Positions 1-8,548 of a stretch of 64,000 nt of DNA are shown one piece after another; within the stretch, counting starts at the first letter, position 1, and each line of letters opens with the position of its first letter. This stretch comes from Streptomyces sp. NBC_01465. GTDB taxonomy: Bacteria > Actinomycetota > Actinomycetes > Streptomycetales > Streptomycetaceae. A model generated the notes under the pieces. It saw only the letters and a program-made list of their open reading frames with translations. It did no database searches and was not told the origin of the DNA. Location of the stretch: NCBI RefSeq assembly GCF_036227325.1, contig NZ_CP109467.1, positions 248,001-312,000 of the forward strand, given 5' to 3'. A program made the translations under genes and the position numbers.

Positions 1-1292
1 TCTTCGACGCGGAGTTCACCGAGCGGGTCGCGGCCGCACTGCCGCAGACGGCGAAGCTCCGCCATCTCCTGCGGGTGGGAGCGGCTCCCGAGGGCGTCAC
101 CGAGCCCTCGATCGCACCGGTCGCGTACGCCGACGCCGAGGCGGCGGGATCGGACGCGCGCGGCTTCGGACCGCGCTCGCCCGACGACCAGTTCATCATC
201 TACACCGGCGGCACCACGGGGATGCCCAAGGGTGTCATGTGGCGCCAGGAGGACCTGTTCTTCGCCGGGCTCTTCGGCGGCGAACCGTCGGGCGAGCCGG
301 TGAAGCGCCCCGAGGAGCTGGCCGAGCGGGTCGCCAAGGGCGGCGCCGGGATCACCTTCTTCCCCACGCCCCCGCTGATGCACGGCACCTCGACCCTGAC
401 CTCGTTCGTCGCCTTCAACTACGGGCAGAGGATCGTCATCCACCGCAAGTACGCGCCCGAAGAGGTGCTCCGTACGATCGCGAAGGAGAAGGTGTCGAGT
501 GTGTCGCTGGTGGGCGACGCGATGCTCAGGCCCCTCGTCGACGCGCTGCACGGACCACTGAAGGGAACGGACCTCTCCTCCCTGTTCAGCGTCTCCTCGT
601 CCGGCGCGATCATGTCCGACACCGTGCGCGCCCAGTTCCAGGCGCTCGCCCCCAATGTGATGCTCCTCAACAACTTCGGGTCCTCGGAGTCGGGTTCCAA
701 CGGCAAGGCCACCGCGGACTCGGGCCCCGAGAAGGGCTTCCGCCTCGAGGTCAACGAGCGCACCCAGGTGGTCGACGTCGTGACGCACGAGCCCGTCGCC
801 GTGGGCGAGCCGGGGCGGCTCGCGCAGCGCGGTCACGTACCCCTCGGCTACTACAACGACCCCGCGAAGACCGCCGAGACCTTCTTCCAGAAGGGCGAGG
901 AACGGTGGGTGCTGCTCGGCGACATGGCCACCGTCGACGAGGACGGCATCGTCACCGTGCTCGGCCGCGGCTCCCAGTGCATCAACACCGGTGGCGAGAA
1001 GGTGTATCCGGAGGAGGTCGAGCAGGCGCTGAAGTCGCATCCCGATGTGTACGACGCGCTCGTCGCCGGGGTCCCGGACGCCAAGTGGGGCAACCATGTG
1101 GCGGCGGTCGTGCAGGTGCGCGAGGGCGCGCCGCAGCCGTCCCTGGACGAGATCCAGACGCACTGCCGCACCCGGCTCGCGGGCTACAAGATCCCGCGCC
1201 AGCTGGTGATCACGCAGGAGATCCAGCGCTCGCCGAGCGGCAAGGCGGACTACCGGTGGGCGCGTACGGTCGCGGCGGACGCGGAGGGCTGA
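1..1292 (+). CDS. Acyl-CoA synthetase (AMP-forming), 5' end outside window
   Basis: Adenylate-forming ligase that would activate a carboxylic acid with ATP and CoA. The frame is open from base 3 with no start, so about the first 100-120 residues lie outside the window; some 429 residues are visible. The ATP/AMP P-loop reads YTGGTTGMPKG (near base 200), the A5-type region is NNFGSSESGSNGK, the adenine/ribose region is LLGDMATVDEDG, and the C-terminal lysine lies in SPSGKADYRW. The family is long/medium-chain fatty-acid or steroid-side-chain CoA ligase; substrate cannot be read from the sequence. The downstream gene converges on it with a 15-base gap. Confidence 0.9.
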   Translation, partial: FDAEFTERVAAALPQTAKLRHLLRVGAAPEGVTEPSIAPVAYADAEAAGSDARGFGPRSPDDQFIIYTGGTTGMPKGVMWRQEDLFFAGLFGGEPSGEPVKRPEELAERVAKGGAGITFFPTPPLMHGTSTLTSFVAFNYGQRIVIHRKYAPEEVLRTIAKEKVSSVSLVGDAMLRPLVDALHGPLKGTDLSSLFSVSSSGAIMSDTVRAQFQALAPNVMLLNNFGSSESGSNGKATADSGPEKGFRLEVNERTQVVDVVTHEPVAVGEPGRLAQRGHVPLGYYNDPAKTAETFFQKGEERWVLLGDMATVDEDGIVTVLGRGSQCINTGGEKVYPEEVEQALKSHPDVYDALVAGVPDAKWGNHVAAVVQVREGAPQPSLDEIQTHCRTRLAGYKIPRQLVITQEIQRSPSGKADYRWARTVAADAEG

Positions 1293-1307
1293 GCCCGGCG
1301 CGTCGCC

Positions 1308-2831
1308 TCAGATGCCGAACTCCCGCAGCGCGGCCAGGAATTCGGCGGGGCGCGCCGCGTGGACGAGGTGCCCCGCGTCGATGGTGACCAGGTGACCGTC
1401 GGGGATGCGCTCGGCCATCTCGGCGAGGAGGTCCTGCGGCAGATGGCTCTGCGGGCCGCCCGCCACGACGAGCGTCGGCGCGGTGATGCGGCCCAGGTCG
1501 TCCCACCACACGGGGTCGGGCGCGTTGCGGTAGACGATCGACTGGAGCTTGAACTCCCAGTCGAATCCCGTCGCGTCGTCGGGCCGCTCGAACGGCACCT
1601 GGGGCGGGTCCGCGGGAAGCAGCGGCGGCGGGTCCTCCAGGACCAGCCGCGCCACCAGGCCGGGCCGGAGCGAGGCGACGAGCTGGGCCGCCGCTCCGCC
1701 CAGCGAGTGGCCGATCAGGGTGACACGGTCGAGGCCGAGGGCATCCAGGCAGGCCAGTACGTCGTCGCGCACCGCTTCGAGACCGTACTCCCCCGGCCAG
1801 TCGCTGAGTCCGTGTCCTCGCAGGTCGAAGGCGTGCACGCGATAGTCGGACGCGAGCTGGCCGGCCACCTCGCGCCAGTCCGTGCCATCCTCGCCGAGGC
1901 AGTGGAGCAGGACGACGGGCGGCGCTTCGGGGTCGCCCCAGGTGCGGTGGGCGAAGCGGACCCCGTTCGCGTGAAGCGTGCGGATCTCGGGGTCGAGGAA
2001 GGCTGTGACCGTACGGACGAACGCGTCCGCGTCGTCCAGCCAGGGGAAGTGCGCCGCGCCGCGCTGGACGGCCACCTCGCCGTACGGGAAGAGCGCGGCC
2101 AGCTCCCGTGCTCGGTCGGCGCCCGGCTCCGAGTCGAGTTCACCGGCGAGCACCAGGACCGGGACGTCCACCGCCGCGAGGGCGGCCGCGGTGGCCGGCG
2201 GGTCGAACGCACCCTCCGCCCAGTACTGCGCCGCTGCCTCGGCCCCGGCCCGTTCCGTGGCCGACCGCGCGGCCAGCTCCTGCGCCGCCGCGTCCCATCT
2301 CCCGTACGCGAAGGGCCTGATGGCGGCGTAGAGCTCCGGCGAGTCGTCCCCGTCCAGGAGCTTGTCGAGCGCGGCCCGCGCCTGGGCGTACCAGGGCTCG
2401 TCGCGGCGCAGCTCCGCCGCATCGCGCCGCTCCTGGTCGGTGATCACGATGCCGGCCGCCTGCGCGACCGGGGTGAGAAGCGTGAGCGAGTTCAGCCGGC
2501 CGGGGTGGCGGGCCGCGTACAGCAGGGCGAGGTCCCCGGCCGCGGAGTGCGCGAGCAGATCGATCCGGTCCAGCCCCAGATGCTCGCGCAGCGCCTCGAC
2601 GTCGTCGACGAGACGGTCGCAGCGGTACGACGACGGGTCGTCCGGGGCCGAGGAGTCGCCCGAGCCGCGCAGATCCAGGAGCACCAGCTGCCGGTGCGCG
2701 GTGAGGCCGCCCAGGTCGCCGAAGTAGGCGGAGGCGCGCAGGGGACCGCCCGGCAGGCACACCAGGAGTGGGCCCTCACCCTTGAGGTGGTAGGCGAGCT
2801 CGGTCCCGTCGTACGCGCTGAACTTCGGCAT
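1308..2831 (-). CDS. Tandem alpha/beta-hydrolase fusion protein
   Basis: A 507-residue protein made of two complete alpha/beta-hydrolase domains in one chain. Domain 1 (about 1-280) has an oxyanion/HG-like region at LPGGPLR, a nucleophile elbow AHSAAG with Ser96, acid near Asp232 in AGELDS, and His261. Domain 2 (about 284-507) has the canonical elbow GHSLGG (Ser376) and His488 in DAGHLVH. Both therefore appear catalytically competent, though the first elbow is unusual (Ala for the first Gly). Single-domain family members are about 260-300 residues. The start at 2831 (MPKFSAYDG) is preferred over the longer open frame reaching 2903 because homology begins there. Substrate unknown. Confidence 0.85.
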   Translation of the reverse strand: MPKFSAYDGTELAYHLKGEGPLLVCLPGGPLRASAYFGDLGGLTAHRQLVLLDLRGSGDSSAPDDPSSYRCDRLVDDVEALREHLGLDRIDLLAHSAAGDLALLYAARHPGRLNSLTLLTPVAQAAGIVITDQERRDAAELRRDEPWYAQARAALDKLLDGDDSPELYAAIRPFAYGRWDAAAQELAARSATERAGAEAAAQYWAEGAFDPPATAAALAAVDVPVLVLAGELDSEPGADRARELAALFPYGEVAVQRGAAHFPWLDDADAFVRTVTAFLDPEIRTLHANGVRFAHRTWGDPEAPPVVLLHCLGEDGTDWREVAGQLASDYRVHAFDLRGHGLSDWPGEYGLEAVRDDVLACLDALGLDRVTLIGHSLGGAAAQLVASLRPGLVARLVLEDPPPLLPADPPQVPFERPDDATGFDWEFKLQSIVYRNAPDPVWWDDLGRITAPTLVVAGGPQSHLPQDLLAEMAERIPDGHLVTIDAGHLVHAARPAEFLAALREFGI

Positions 2832-2908
2832 GTACAGGATCCTCACAGCCCGCAGCTGCTCCCCGCAATGCGTTCCGCGCCGGGTGAACACCCGACCCCG
2901 CACATGTC

Positions 2909-2937
2909 TTGACCTGCGCCCGCTCGCCCTGAATTAC
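2909..2937 (+). promoter_or_regulatory. Candidate sigma-70-type promoter for the PaaK-like gene
   Basis: TTGACC at 2909-2914, a 17-base spacer, then AATTAC at 2932-2937. It lies just upstream of a perfect inverted repeat and 60 bases before the PaaK-like start. The -35 is 5/6 to consensus and the -10 only 3/6, so this is inference from position and similarity. Confidence 0.35.
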
Positions 2938-2951
2938 TGATCTCCAGCACC

Positions 2952-2971
2952 ACGACCGAATGATCGGTCGT
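2952..2971. promoter_or_regulatory. Perfect inverted repeat, TetR/PaaR-type operator candidate
   Basis: Arms ACGACCGA and TCGGTCGT (8 bp, perfect) around a 4-base spacer. It sits between the divergent hydrolase and PaaK-like genes, directly downstream of a candidate -10. ACCGA-n-TCGGT arms resemble operators reported for TetR-type phenylacetate regulators in Actinobacteria; the regulator itself is not in the window. Confidence 0.5.
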
Positions 2972-2996
2972 CCGATTCAGGCGGGAGTAACCCCCC

Positions 2997-4298
2997 ATGG
3001 AACCTCTGCTGGACGCGGTGGAACGGCTGAGCCGCGAGGAGCTCGAGTCGCTCCAGATCGAGCGGCTGCGCACCTCGTTGCAGCATGCGTACGACCACGT
3101 CGCCTTCTACCGCGACGCCTTCGACAAGGCGGGAGTGCGCCCCGACGACTGCCGTACGCTCGCCGATCTCGCACGGTTCCCGTTCACCGTGAAGGCCGAT
3201 CTGCGCGACAACTACCCCTTCGGGATGTTCGCCGTACCGCAGAGCGACGTCCGCCGGATCCACGCCTCCAGCGGGACCACGGGACGTCCGACCGTCGTCG
3301 GCTACACCGAGCGCGACATCGACACCTGGGCGGACGTCGTCGCCCGTTCCATCCGCGCGGCGGGCGGACGGCCCGGCGACAAGGTCCATGTGGCGTACGG
3401 GTACGGGCTGTTCACCGGCGGGCTCGGGGCGCACTACGGGGCGGAGCGGCTCGGGTGCACCGTCATCCCCGCCTCCGGCGGTATGACGGTGCGCCAGGTG
3501 CAGTTGATCCAGGACTTCAGGCCCGAGATCATCATGGTCACGCCGACGTACATGCTCACGCTGCTCGACGAGTTCGAACGCCAGGGCATCGACCCCCGTA
3601 CGACCTCCCTCAAGGTGGGCATCTTCGGCGCGGAGCCGTGGACCGAGGCGATGCGCACGGAGATCGAGGAGCGCTTCGCCATCGACGCCGTGGACATCTA
3701 CGGGCTCTCCGAGGTGATGGGCCCGGGCGTCGCCCAGGAGTGCGTGGAGACGAAGGACGGGCTGCACATCTGGGAGGACCACTTCTACCCGGAGATCGTC
3801 GATCCGCTGACGGGCGAGGTGCTGCCGGGCGGGGAGCGGGGCGAGCTGGTGTTCACCTCGCTCACCAAGGAGGCCATGCCCGTGATCCGTTACCGGACAA
3901 GGGACTTGACGCGGCTGCTCCCGGGCACGGCGCGCGCGTTCCGGCGGATGGAGAAGATCACCGGGCGCAGCGACGACCTGGTGATCGTGCGCGGGGTGAA
4001 CCTCTTCCCCACACAGGTCGAGGAGATCGTGCTGCGCACGCCCGCGCTCTCCCCGCACTTCCAACTGCGCCTCACGCGCGAGGGCCGGATGGACGAACTG
4101 ACCGTACGGGCCGAGGCGCGGCCCGAGGCCACCACCGACGAGCGGGAGGCGGCGGCCCGCTCGGTCGCCGCGGCCGTGAAGGAGTCGATCGGGGTCACGG
4201 CCTCGGTCGACGTGGTCGACCCCGAGACCCTGGAGCGGTCCGTGGGCAAGTTCAGGCGGATCGTGGACCTGCGAAACGGTCCCGCAGCTCGCGCTTGA
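2997..4298 (+). CDS. Phenylacetate-CoA ligase family protein (PaaK-like)
   Basis: A 433-residue AMP-forming aryl-CoA ligase of the PaaK family, which forms phenylacetyl-CoA or a similar aryl-CoA from acid, ATP and CoA. The PaaK-type P-loop ASSGTTGRPT is at residues 90-99, YGLSEVMGPGVA and RYRTRDLTRL follow, and the C-terminal domain has GRSDDLVIVRGVN. Length matches the family (430-440). GGGAG at 2983-2987 precedes the ATG. No paaABCDE ring-epoxidase genes are nearby, so it may act on another aromatic or aliphatic acid. Its last 47 bases overlap the 3' end of the convergent ligase gene. Confidence 0.88.
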   Translation: MEPLLDAVERLSREELESLQIERLRTSLQHAYDHVAFYRDAFDKAGVRPDDCRTLADLARFPFTVKADLRDNYPFGMFAVPQSDVRRIHASSGTTGRPTVVGYTERDIDTWADVVARSIRAAGGRPGDKVHVAYGYGLFTGGLGAHYGAERLGCTVIPASGGMTVRQVQLIQDFRPEIIMVTPTYMLTLLDEFERQGIDPRTTSLKVGIFGAEPWTEAMRTEIEERFAIDAVDIYGLSEVMGPGVAQECVETKDGLHIWEDHFYPEIVDPLTGEVLPGGERGELVFTSLTKEAMPVIRYRTRDLTRLLPGTARAFRRMEKITGRSDDLVIVRGVNLFPTQVEEIVLRTPALSPHFQLRLTREGRMDELTVRAEARPEATTDEREAAARSVAAAVKESIGVTASVDVVDPETLERSVGKFRRIVDLRNGPAARA

Positions 4299-5766
4299 GG
4301 ATCTTTCCGCTCGCGTTGCGCGGCAGCTCGTCCACGAACAGGATCCGCTTCGGGGCCTTGAAGTGGGCGAGCTTCTCGCGTGCGTGGTCGAGGAGTTGCT
4401 GCTCGGTGACGGTCTCGCCGGTGACCACGACGGCGGTGACGGCCTCGATCCACCGGGGGTCGGGCAGTCCGATCACCGCGACTTCCGCGACCGCGGGATG
4501 GGTGTAGAGCGCGTCCTCGACCTGGCGGGACGCGACCAGCACTCCCCCGGAGTTGATGACGTCCTTCACCCGGTCGACGACGGTGAAGTACCCCTCGCTG
4601 TCACGGACCGCGAGGTCGCCGGAGTGGAACCAGCCGTCGCGGAAGGCTTCCTCCGTCTCCTGCGGCTTGTCCCAGTAGCCCTCGCACAACTGCGGCGAGC
4701 GGTAGACCACTTCGCCGGCCGTTCCGTCGGGTGCGTCCTTCCCGCTCTCGTCGACGACCTTCGCCTCGACGAACAGGACGGGGCGCCCGCAGGAGTCCAT
4801 CCGGCCCTCGTGCTCGTCGGGTCCGAGGACGGTGGCGAGCGGGCCGATCTCGCTCTGCCCGAAGCAGTTGTAGAAGGCGAGCGACGGCAGGTGTTCGCGC
4901 AGACGCTCCAGTACCGGTACGGGCATGATCGACGCCCCGTAGTACGCCTTGCGCAGACCCGTCAGATCGCGGCTCGCGAAGTCGGGGCGGAGCGACAGGC
5001 CGATCCAGACGGTGGGCGGTGCGAAGAGGCTGTCGGCGCGGCCCGACTCGACGAGGTCGAAGATCTGGGTGGCGTCGGGCGCGTCGAGGAGGGTGTTCTC
5101 CGCGCCGACGGCCAGGTAGGGCAGCAGGAAGACATGCATCTGGGCGGAGTGGTAGAGCGGCAGGGAGTGGACGGGGCGGTCGCTCTCGCGCAGGTCGAGG
5201 GCCGTGATGGCACTGACGTACTCGTGGACCAGGGCCCGGTTGGTCATCATGGCGCCCTTCGGCAGCGCCGTGGTGCCCGAGGTGTAGAGCAGTTGCACCA
5301 GGTCTTCGGCTCCGGGTTCGACGACCGCGGTGAAGTCCCGGGGTGTCGACAGCTCCGCCAGCAGCGAGCCCTCGGCGTCGCGCAGGAGCCGTACGGCGCA
5401 TCCGGCGGGAAGGCGCCCGGCGAGGTCGGGGTCGCTGAGGACCAGGGTGCTGCCCGACTGGCCGACGATGTACGCCAGGTCGTCGCCGGTGAGGTTCTGG
5501 TTCACGGGGACGTGGACGAGACCCGCCCGTGCGCAGGCGAGGAAGCCGATCAGGTACGCGTCGGAGTTGTGGCCGTAGGAGGCGACCCGGTCGCCCGGGC
5601 GCAGCCCGTGCCCGTCGGTGAGGACCGCCGCCGCGGTGGTGACCGCCTCGTCGAGGGCGGCGTACGTCCAGGAGCGGTCCGCGTACCGCAGGGCGGTGCG
5701 CGCGGGGTTGCGGCGCGCGCTGCGGCGCAGGACGGAGTCGACGGTGCTGCTGCGTACGCCTGTCAT
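4252..5766 (-). CDS. Long-chain-type acyl-CoA synthetase (FadD-like)
   Basis: A 504-residue acyl-CoA ligase. Key motifs: P-loop YTSGTTALPKGAMM, NCFGQSEIGP, FHSGDLAVRDSEGYFTVVDR, the linker KDVINSGG, and the catalytic Lys in NASGKILKREL. All core motifs are intact and length is full. It starts at MTGVRSS; the cat complement at 5764-5766 is the ATG. The C-terminal residues are encoded inside the 3' end of the convergent PaaK-like gene (47-base overlap). It follows the antiporter gene on the same strand with a 46-base gap and may be co-transcribed with it. Confidence 0.9.
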   Translation of the reverse strand: MTGVRSSTVDSVLRRSARRNPARTALRYADRSWTYAALDEAVTTAAAVLTDGHGLRPGDRVASYGHNSDAYLIGFLACARAGLVHVPVNQNLTGDDLAYIVGQSGSTLVLSDPDLAGRLPAGCAVRLLRDAEGSLLAELSTPRDFTAVVEPGAEDLVQLLYTSGTTALPKGAMMTNRALVHEYVSAITALDLRESDRPVHSLPLYHSAQMHVFLLPYLAVGAENTLLDAPDATQIFDLVESGRADSLFAPPTVWIGLSLRPDFASRDLTGLRKAYYGASIMPVPVLERLREHLPSLAFYNCFGQSEIGPLATVLGPDEHEGRMDSCGRPVLFVEAKVVDESGKDAPDGTAGEVVYRSPQLCEGYWDKPQETEEAFRDGWFHSGDLAVRDSEGYFTVVDRVKDVINSGGVLVASRQVEDALYTHPAVAEVAVIGLPDPRWIEAVTAVVVTGETVTEQQLLDHAREKLAHFKAPKRILFVDELPRNASGKILKRELRDRFAGPRSA

Positions 5767-5812
5767 GGCGTGATCCTGCGGCCCCTCACGGAGCCGGTCA
5801 AGGGGCTGTTCG

Positions 5813-6919
5813 TCAGGGGCTGACGGCGAAGAACACGAACGAGGCGAAGATCGCCAGGTGCACGCCGCCCTGCACGAGGGTGGCCCGGCCCGGCACGACC
5901 GTCAGAGCGCCGACCACGACGGTGAGCGCGAGCAGCACCATGTGCGTGGCGTCGAGGCCCATCGTGAGGGGCCCGGAGAGCCAGATGGTGGCCAGGGCGA
6001 TGGCGGGGATCGTGAGTCCGATGCTCGCCATCGCCGAGCCGAAACCGAGGTTGATGCTGGTCTGGACGCGTTCGCGGCGGGCCGCCCGTACCGCGGCAAG
6101 GGTTTCGGGCGCCAGGACGAGCAGGGCGATGATGACGCCGACGACCGCGTGGGGCAGTCCGGCCGACTCGACGCCCCGCTCGATCGTCGGGGAGACCGCC
6201 TTGGCGTTGCCGACGACGGCGATGAGCGCGATCAAGAGCAGGGCGAGGCTGGCGAGGGCGGCGCCCTTGGTGGGCGGCTCGGCGTGCTCGTCGGGATCCT
6301 GGATCTCGCCCTCCTGCGTGACCGGGAGGAAGTAGTCGCGGTGGCGCACGGTCTGTACGGCGACGAACAGCCCGTACACACAGAGCGAGGCGACCGCCGC
6401 GAAGGCGAGCTGGGGGCCGGTGAACTCCGGTCCCGGCTTGGTGGTCGTGAACGTCGGCAGGACGAGCGTGAGCGTGGCGAGGGTCGCGACACAGGCGAGC
6501 AGTGTGCCCGATCCCTCGGGGTTGAAGACCGCCACCCCACTGCGCAGCGCGCCCACCAGGAGCGAGAGGCCGACAATGCCGTTGCAGGTGATCATGACGG
6601 CGGCGAAGACGGTGTCGCGGGCGAGCGAGGAGTACTTGGATCCGCCGTCGGCCATCAGAGTGACGATGAGCGCCACCTCGATGACCGTGACGGCGACGGC
6701 GAGGACCAGTGAGCCGAAGGGTTCACCGACCTTGTGGGCGATCACCTCGGCGTGGTGGACGGCGGCCATCACGGCGCCCGCCAGGCAGAGCGAGACCAGG
6801 ACGACGGCGACGGCCGGCAGGTCGCGGCCCCACGCGAAGACGAGTGCGATCACCGCCAGGACCGGCACCCAGGTGGTCCACTGCCGTGTCAGCGATGCCG
6901 TGCCGGTGCCCGTACTCAT
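5813..6919 (-). CDS. chaA: Calcium/cation:proton antiporter, ChaA-like (CaCA superfamily)
   Basis: A 368-residue polytopic membrane protein with about 11 hydrophobic segments. It shows the two inverted CaCA alpha-repeats: GSLVLAVAVTVIEVALIVTL near residues 88-107, and VLAPETLAAVRAARR followed by SINLGFGSAMASIGL in the second half. Acidic residues in both repeats (the Glu of VIEVAL and APETLAA) are the expected ion ligands. The hydrophilic loop carrying EGEIQDPDEHAEP separates the halves. It would export Ca2+/Na+/K+ in exchange for protons. Start chosen at ATG 6919 (MSTGTGTAS); the longer open frame to 7060 overlaps the upstream ligase and lacks family similarity. Confidence 0.85.
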   Translation of the reverse strand: MSTGTGTASLTRQWTTWVPVLAVIALVFAWGRDLPAVAVVLVSLCLAGAVMAAVHHAEVIAHKVGEPFGSLVLAVAVTVIEVALIVTLMADGGSKYSSLARDTVFAAVMITCNGIVGLSLLVGALRSGVAVFNPEGSGTLLACVATLATLTLVLPTFTTTKPGPEFTGPQLAFAAVASLCVYGLFVAVQTVRHRDYFLPVTQEGEIQDPDEHAEPPTKGAALASLALLLIALIAVVGNAKAVSPTIERGVESAGLPHAVVGVIIALLVLAPETLAAVRAARRERVQTSINLGFGSAMASIGLTIPAIALATIWLSGPLTMGLDATHMVLLALTVVVGALTVVPGRATLVQGGVHLAIFASFVFFAVSP

Positions 6920-6995
6920 GCGGATCACGCTGCCAGAGCGGGCGCCGGGGCGCGCGGGCTGGTGCGCCAACGGTGGGCCCCGGAGCCGCCCGGCG

Positions 6996-8546
6996 CTATA
7001 CGGCCCGCTCGCGGCCCTCCCAGTACGGGTCGCGCAGCCGGCGCTTGTAGAGCTTGCCATTGGGGTCGCGCGGCATCGTCTCGATGAAGTCCACGCTCTT
7101 GGGGCGCTTGTAGCCCGCCAGCTGCTGTTCGCAGTGGGAGAGGATCGCGGCGGCGAGCGCGTCCCCTGCCAGCTGGCCCTCGGCGGGTTCGATGACCGCC
7201 TTGACCTCCTCGCCCCACTCCGGGTGCGGAATGCCGAAGGCGGCGGCGTCCGCGACGGCGGGGTGGGTGAGCAGGGCGGACTCGATCTCGGCGGGGTAGA
7301 TGTTGACCCCGCCCGAGATGATCATGTCGATCTTGCGGTCGCGGAGGAAGAGATAGCCGTCCTCGTCGAGCAGGCCGAGGTCGCCGACGGTGAAGAAGTC
7401 GCCGATCCGGTTCTTCTTCGTCTTGGACTCGTCCTTGTGGTAGCTGAAGCCACCCGTGGACATCTTCATGTAGACGGTGCCGAGCTCCCCCGCCGGCAGA
7501 CGGTTGCCGTCGTCGTCGAAGACGGCGAGTTCGCTGATGGGCCAGGCCTTGCCGACGGTCCCGGGCTTCTTCAGCCAGTCCTCGGCGGTCGCGAAGGCGC
7601 CGCCGCCCTCGCTGGCCGCGTAGTACTCCTCGACGCAGGTCCCCCACCAGTCGATCATCGCCCGCTTGACGTGGTCGGGGCAGGGCGCGGCACCGTGGAT
7701 GGCGTGCCGCATCGAGGAGACGTCGTACCGCTCCTTGGTCGCGTCGGGCAGCGCGAGGAGGCGGTGGAACTGGGTCGGGACCATGTGCGTGTGCGTGCAG
7801 CGGTGGGCGTCGATGACGCGCAGCATCTCCTCCGGCGCCCACTTGTCCATCAGGACGACCGGGTGGCCGATGTGCAGGGACGCACCCGCGAACTGCAGGA
7901 CGGCCGTGTGGTAGAGCGGGGAGCAGACCAGGTGGACGTTGTCGTCGAAGGGTTTTACCCCGAAGATCCCGAGGAAGCCGCCGAGGTAGGACTCCTCGGG
8001 GAGCTTGCCGGAGAGCGGGCGGCGGATGCCGCGCGGGCGGCCCGTGGTGCCCGAGGTGTAGTTCATGACCCAGCCGAGGGTGCGGTCGGCGGGCGCGGAC
8101 TCGGGCTGTCCGTCGAGGAGTTGGGCGTACGGGCGGAAGCCGGGCAGCGTCCCCACGGCGAAGCGGTGGCTCGCAGGGAGTTTCGCCTCGTCGGCCGCGT
8201 GGGTGGCCGCCTCCGCGAAGCGCTCGTGGGCGATGAGGACCTTGGCGCCCGAGTCGGCGACGATCCAGGCGATCTCGGGGCCGACGAAGTGGTGGTTGAC
8301 CGGGACGAGATAGAAGCCGGCCTGGGAGGCGGCGAGGTAGGCGGTGAAGAATTCGACGCTGTTGGGCAGGACGACGGCGAAGGCGTCGCCGCGCTCCAGA
8401 CCTGCGGCGCGCAGTCCGTGGACGAGTTGGTTGACCGCCGCGTGAAGACGTCCGGCCGTCCACTCCTCGCCGTCGGGGGCGACGAGAACGGTGCGGTCGG
8501 GGTCGGCGGTGGCCTGCGCCCAGAATCCGTTGGGAGGCTGGTTCAT
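6996..8546 (-). CDS. Acyl-CoA synthetase (AMP-forming)
   Basis: A 516-residue adenylate-forming CoA ligase with P-loop YTSGTTGRPRGI, EEYYAASEGGGAFA, FTVGDLGLLDEDGYLFLRDR, IISGGVNIYPAEIE and the catalytic Lys in DPNGKLYKRRL. This resembles the FadD subgroup that activates bulky or side-chain acids. The start is ATG 8546 (MNQPPNGFW), two bases after the stop of the upstream nitronate monooxygenase gene, so the pair is translationally coupled. A downstream antiporter and a second ligase follow on the same strand. Confidence 0.9.
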   Translation of the reverse strand: MNQPPNGFWAQATADPDRTVLVAPDGEEWTAGRLHAAVNQLVHGLRAAGLERGDAFAVVLPNSVEFFTAYLAASQAGFYLVPVNHHFVGPEIAWIVADSGAKVLIAHERFAEAATHAADEAKLPASHRFAVGTLPGFRPYAQLLDGQPESAPADRTLGWVMNYTSGTTGRPRGIRRPLSGKLPEESYLGGFLGIFGVKPFDDNVHLVCSPLYHTAVLQFAGASLHIGHPVVLMDKWAPEEMLRVIDAHRCTHTHMVPTQFHRLLALPDATKERYDVSSMRHAIHGAAPCPDHVKRAMIDWWGTCVEEYYAASEGGGAFATAEDWLKKPGTVGKAWPISELAVFDDDGNRLPAGELGTVYMKMSTGGFSYHKDESKTKKNRIGDFFTVGDLGLLDEDGYLFLRDRKIDMIISGGVNIYPAEIESALLTHPAVADAAAFGIPHPEWGEEVKAVIEPAEGQLAGDALAAAILSHCEQQLAGYKRPKSVDFIETMPRDPNGKLYKRRLRDPYWEGRERAV

Positions 8547-8548
8547 GG

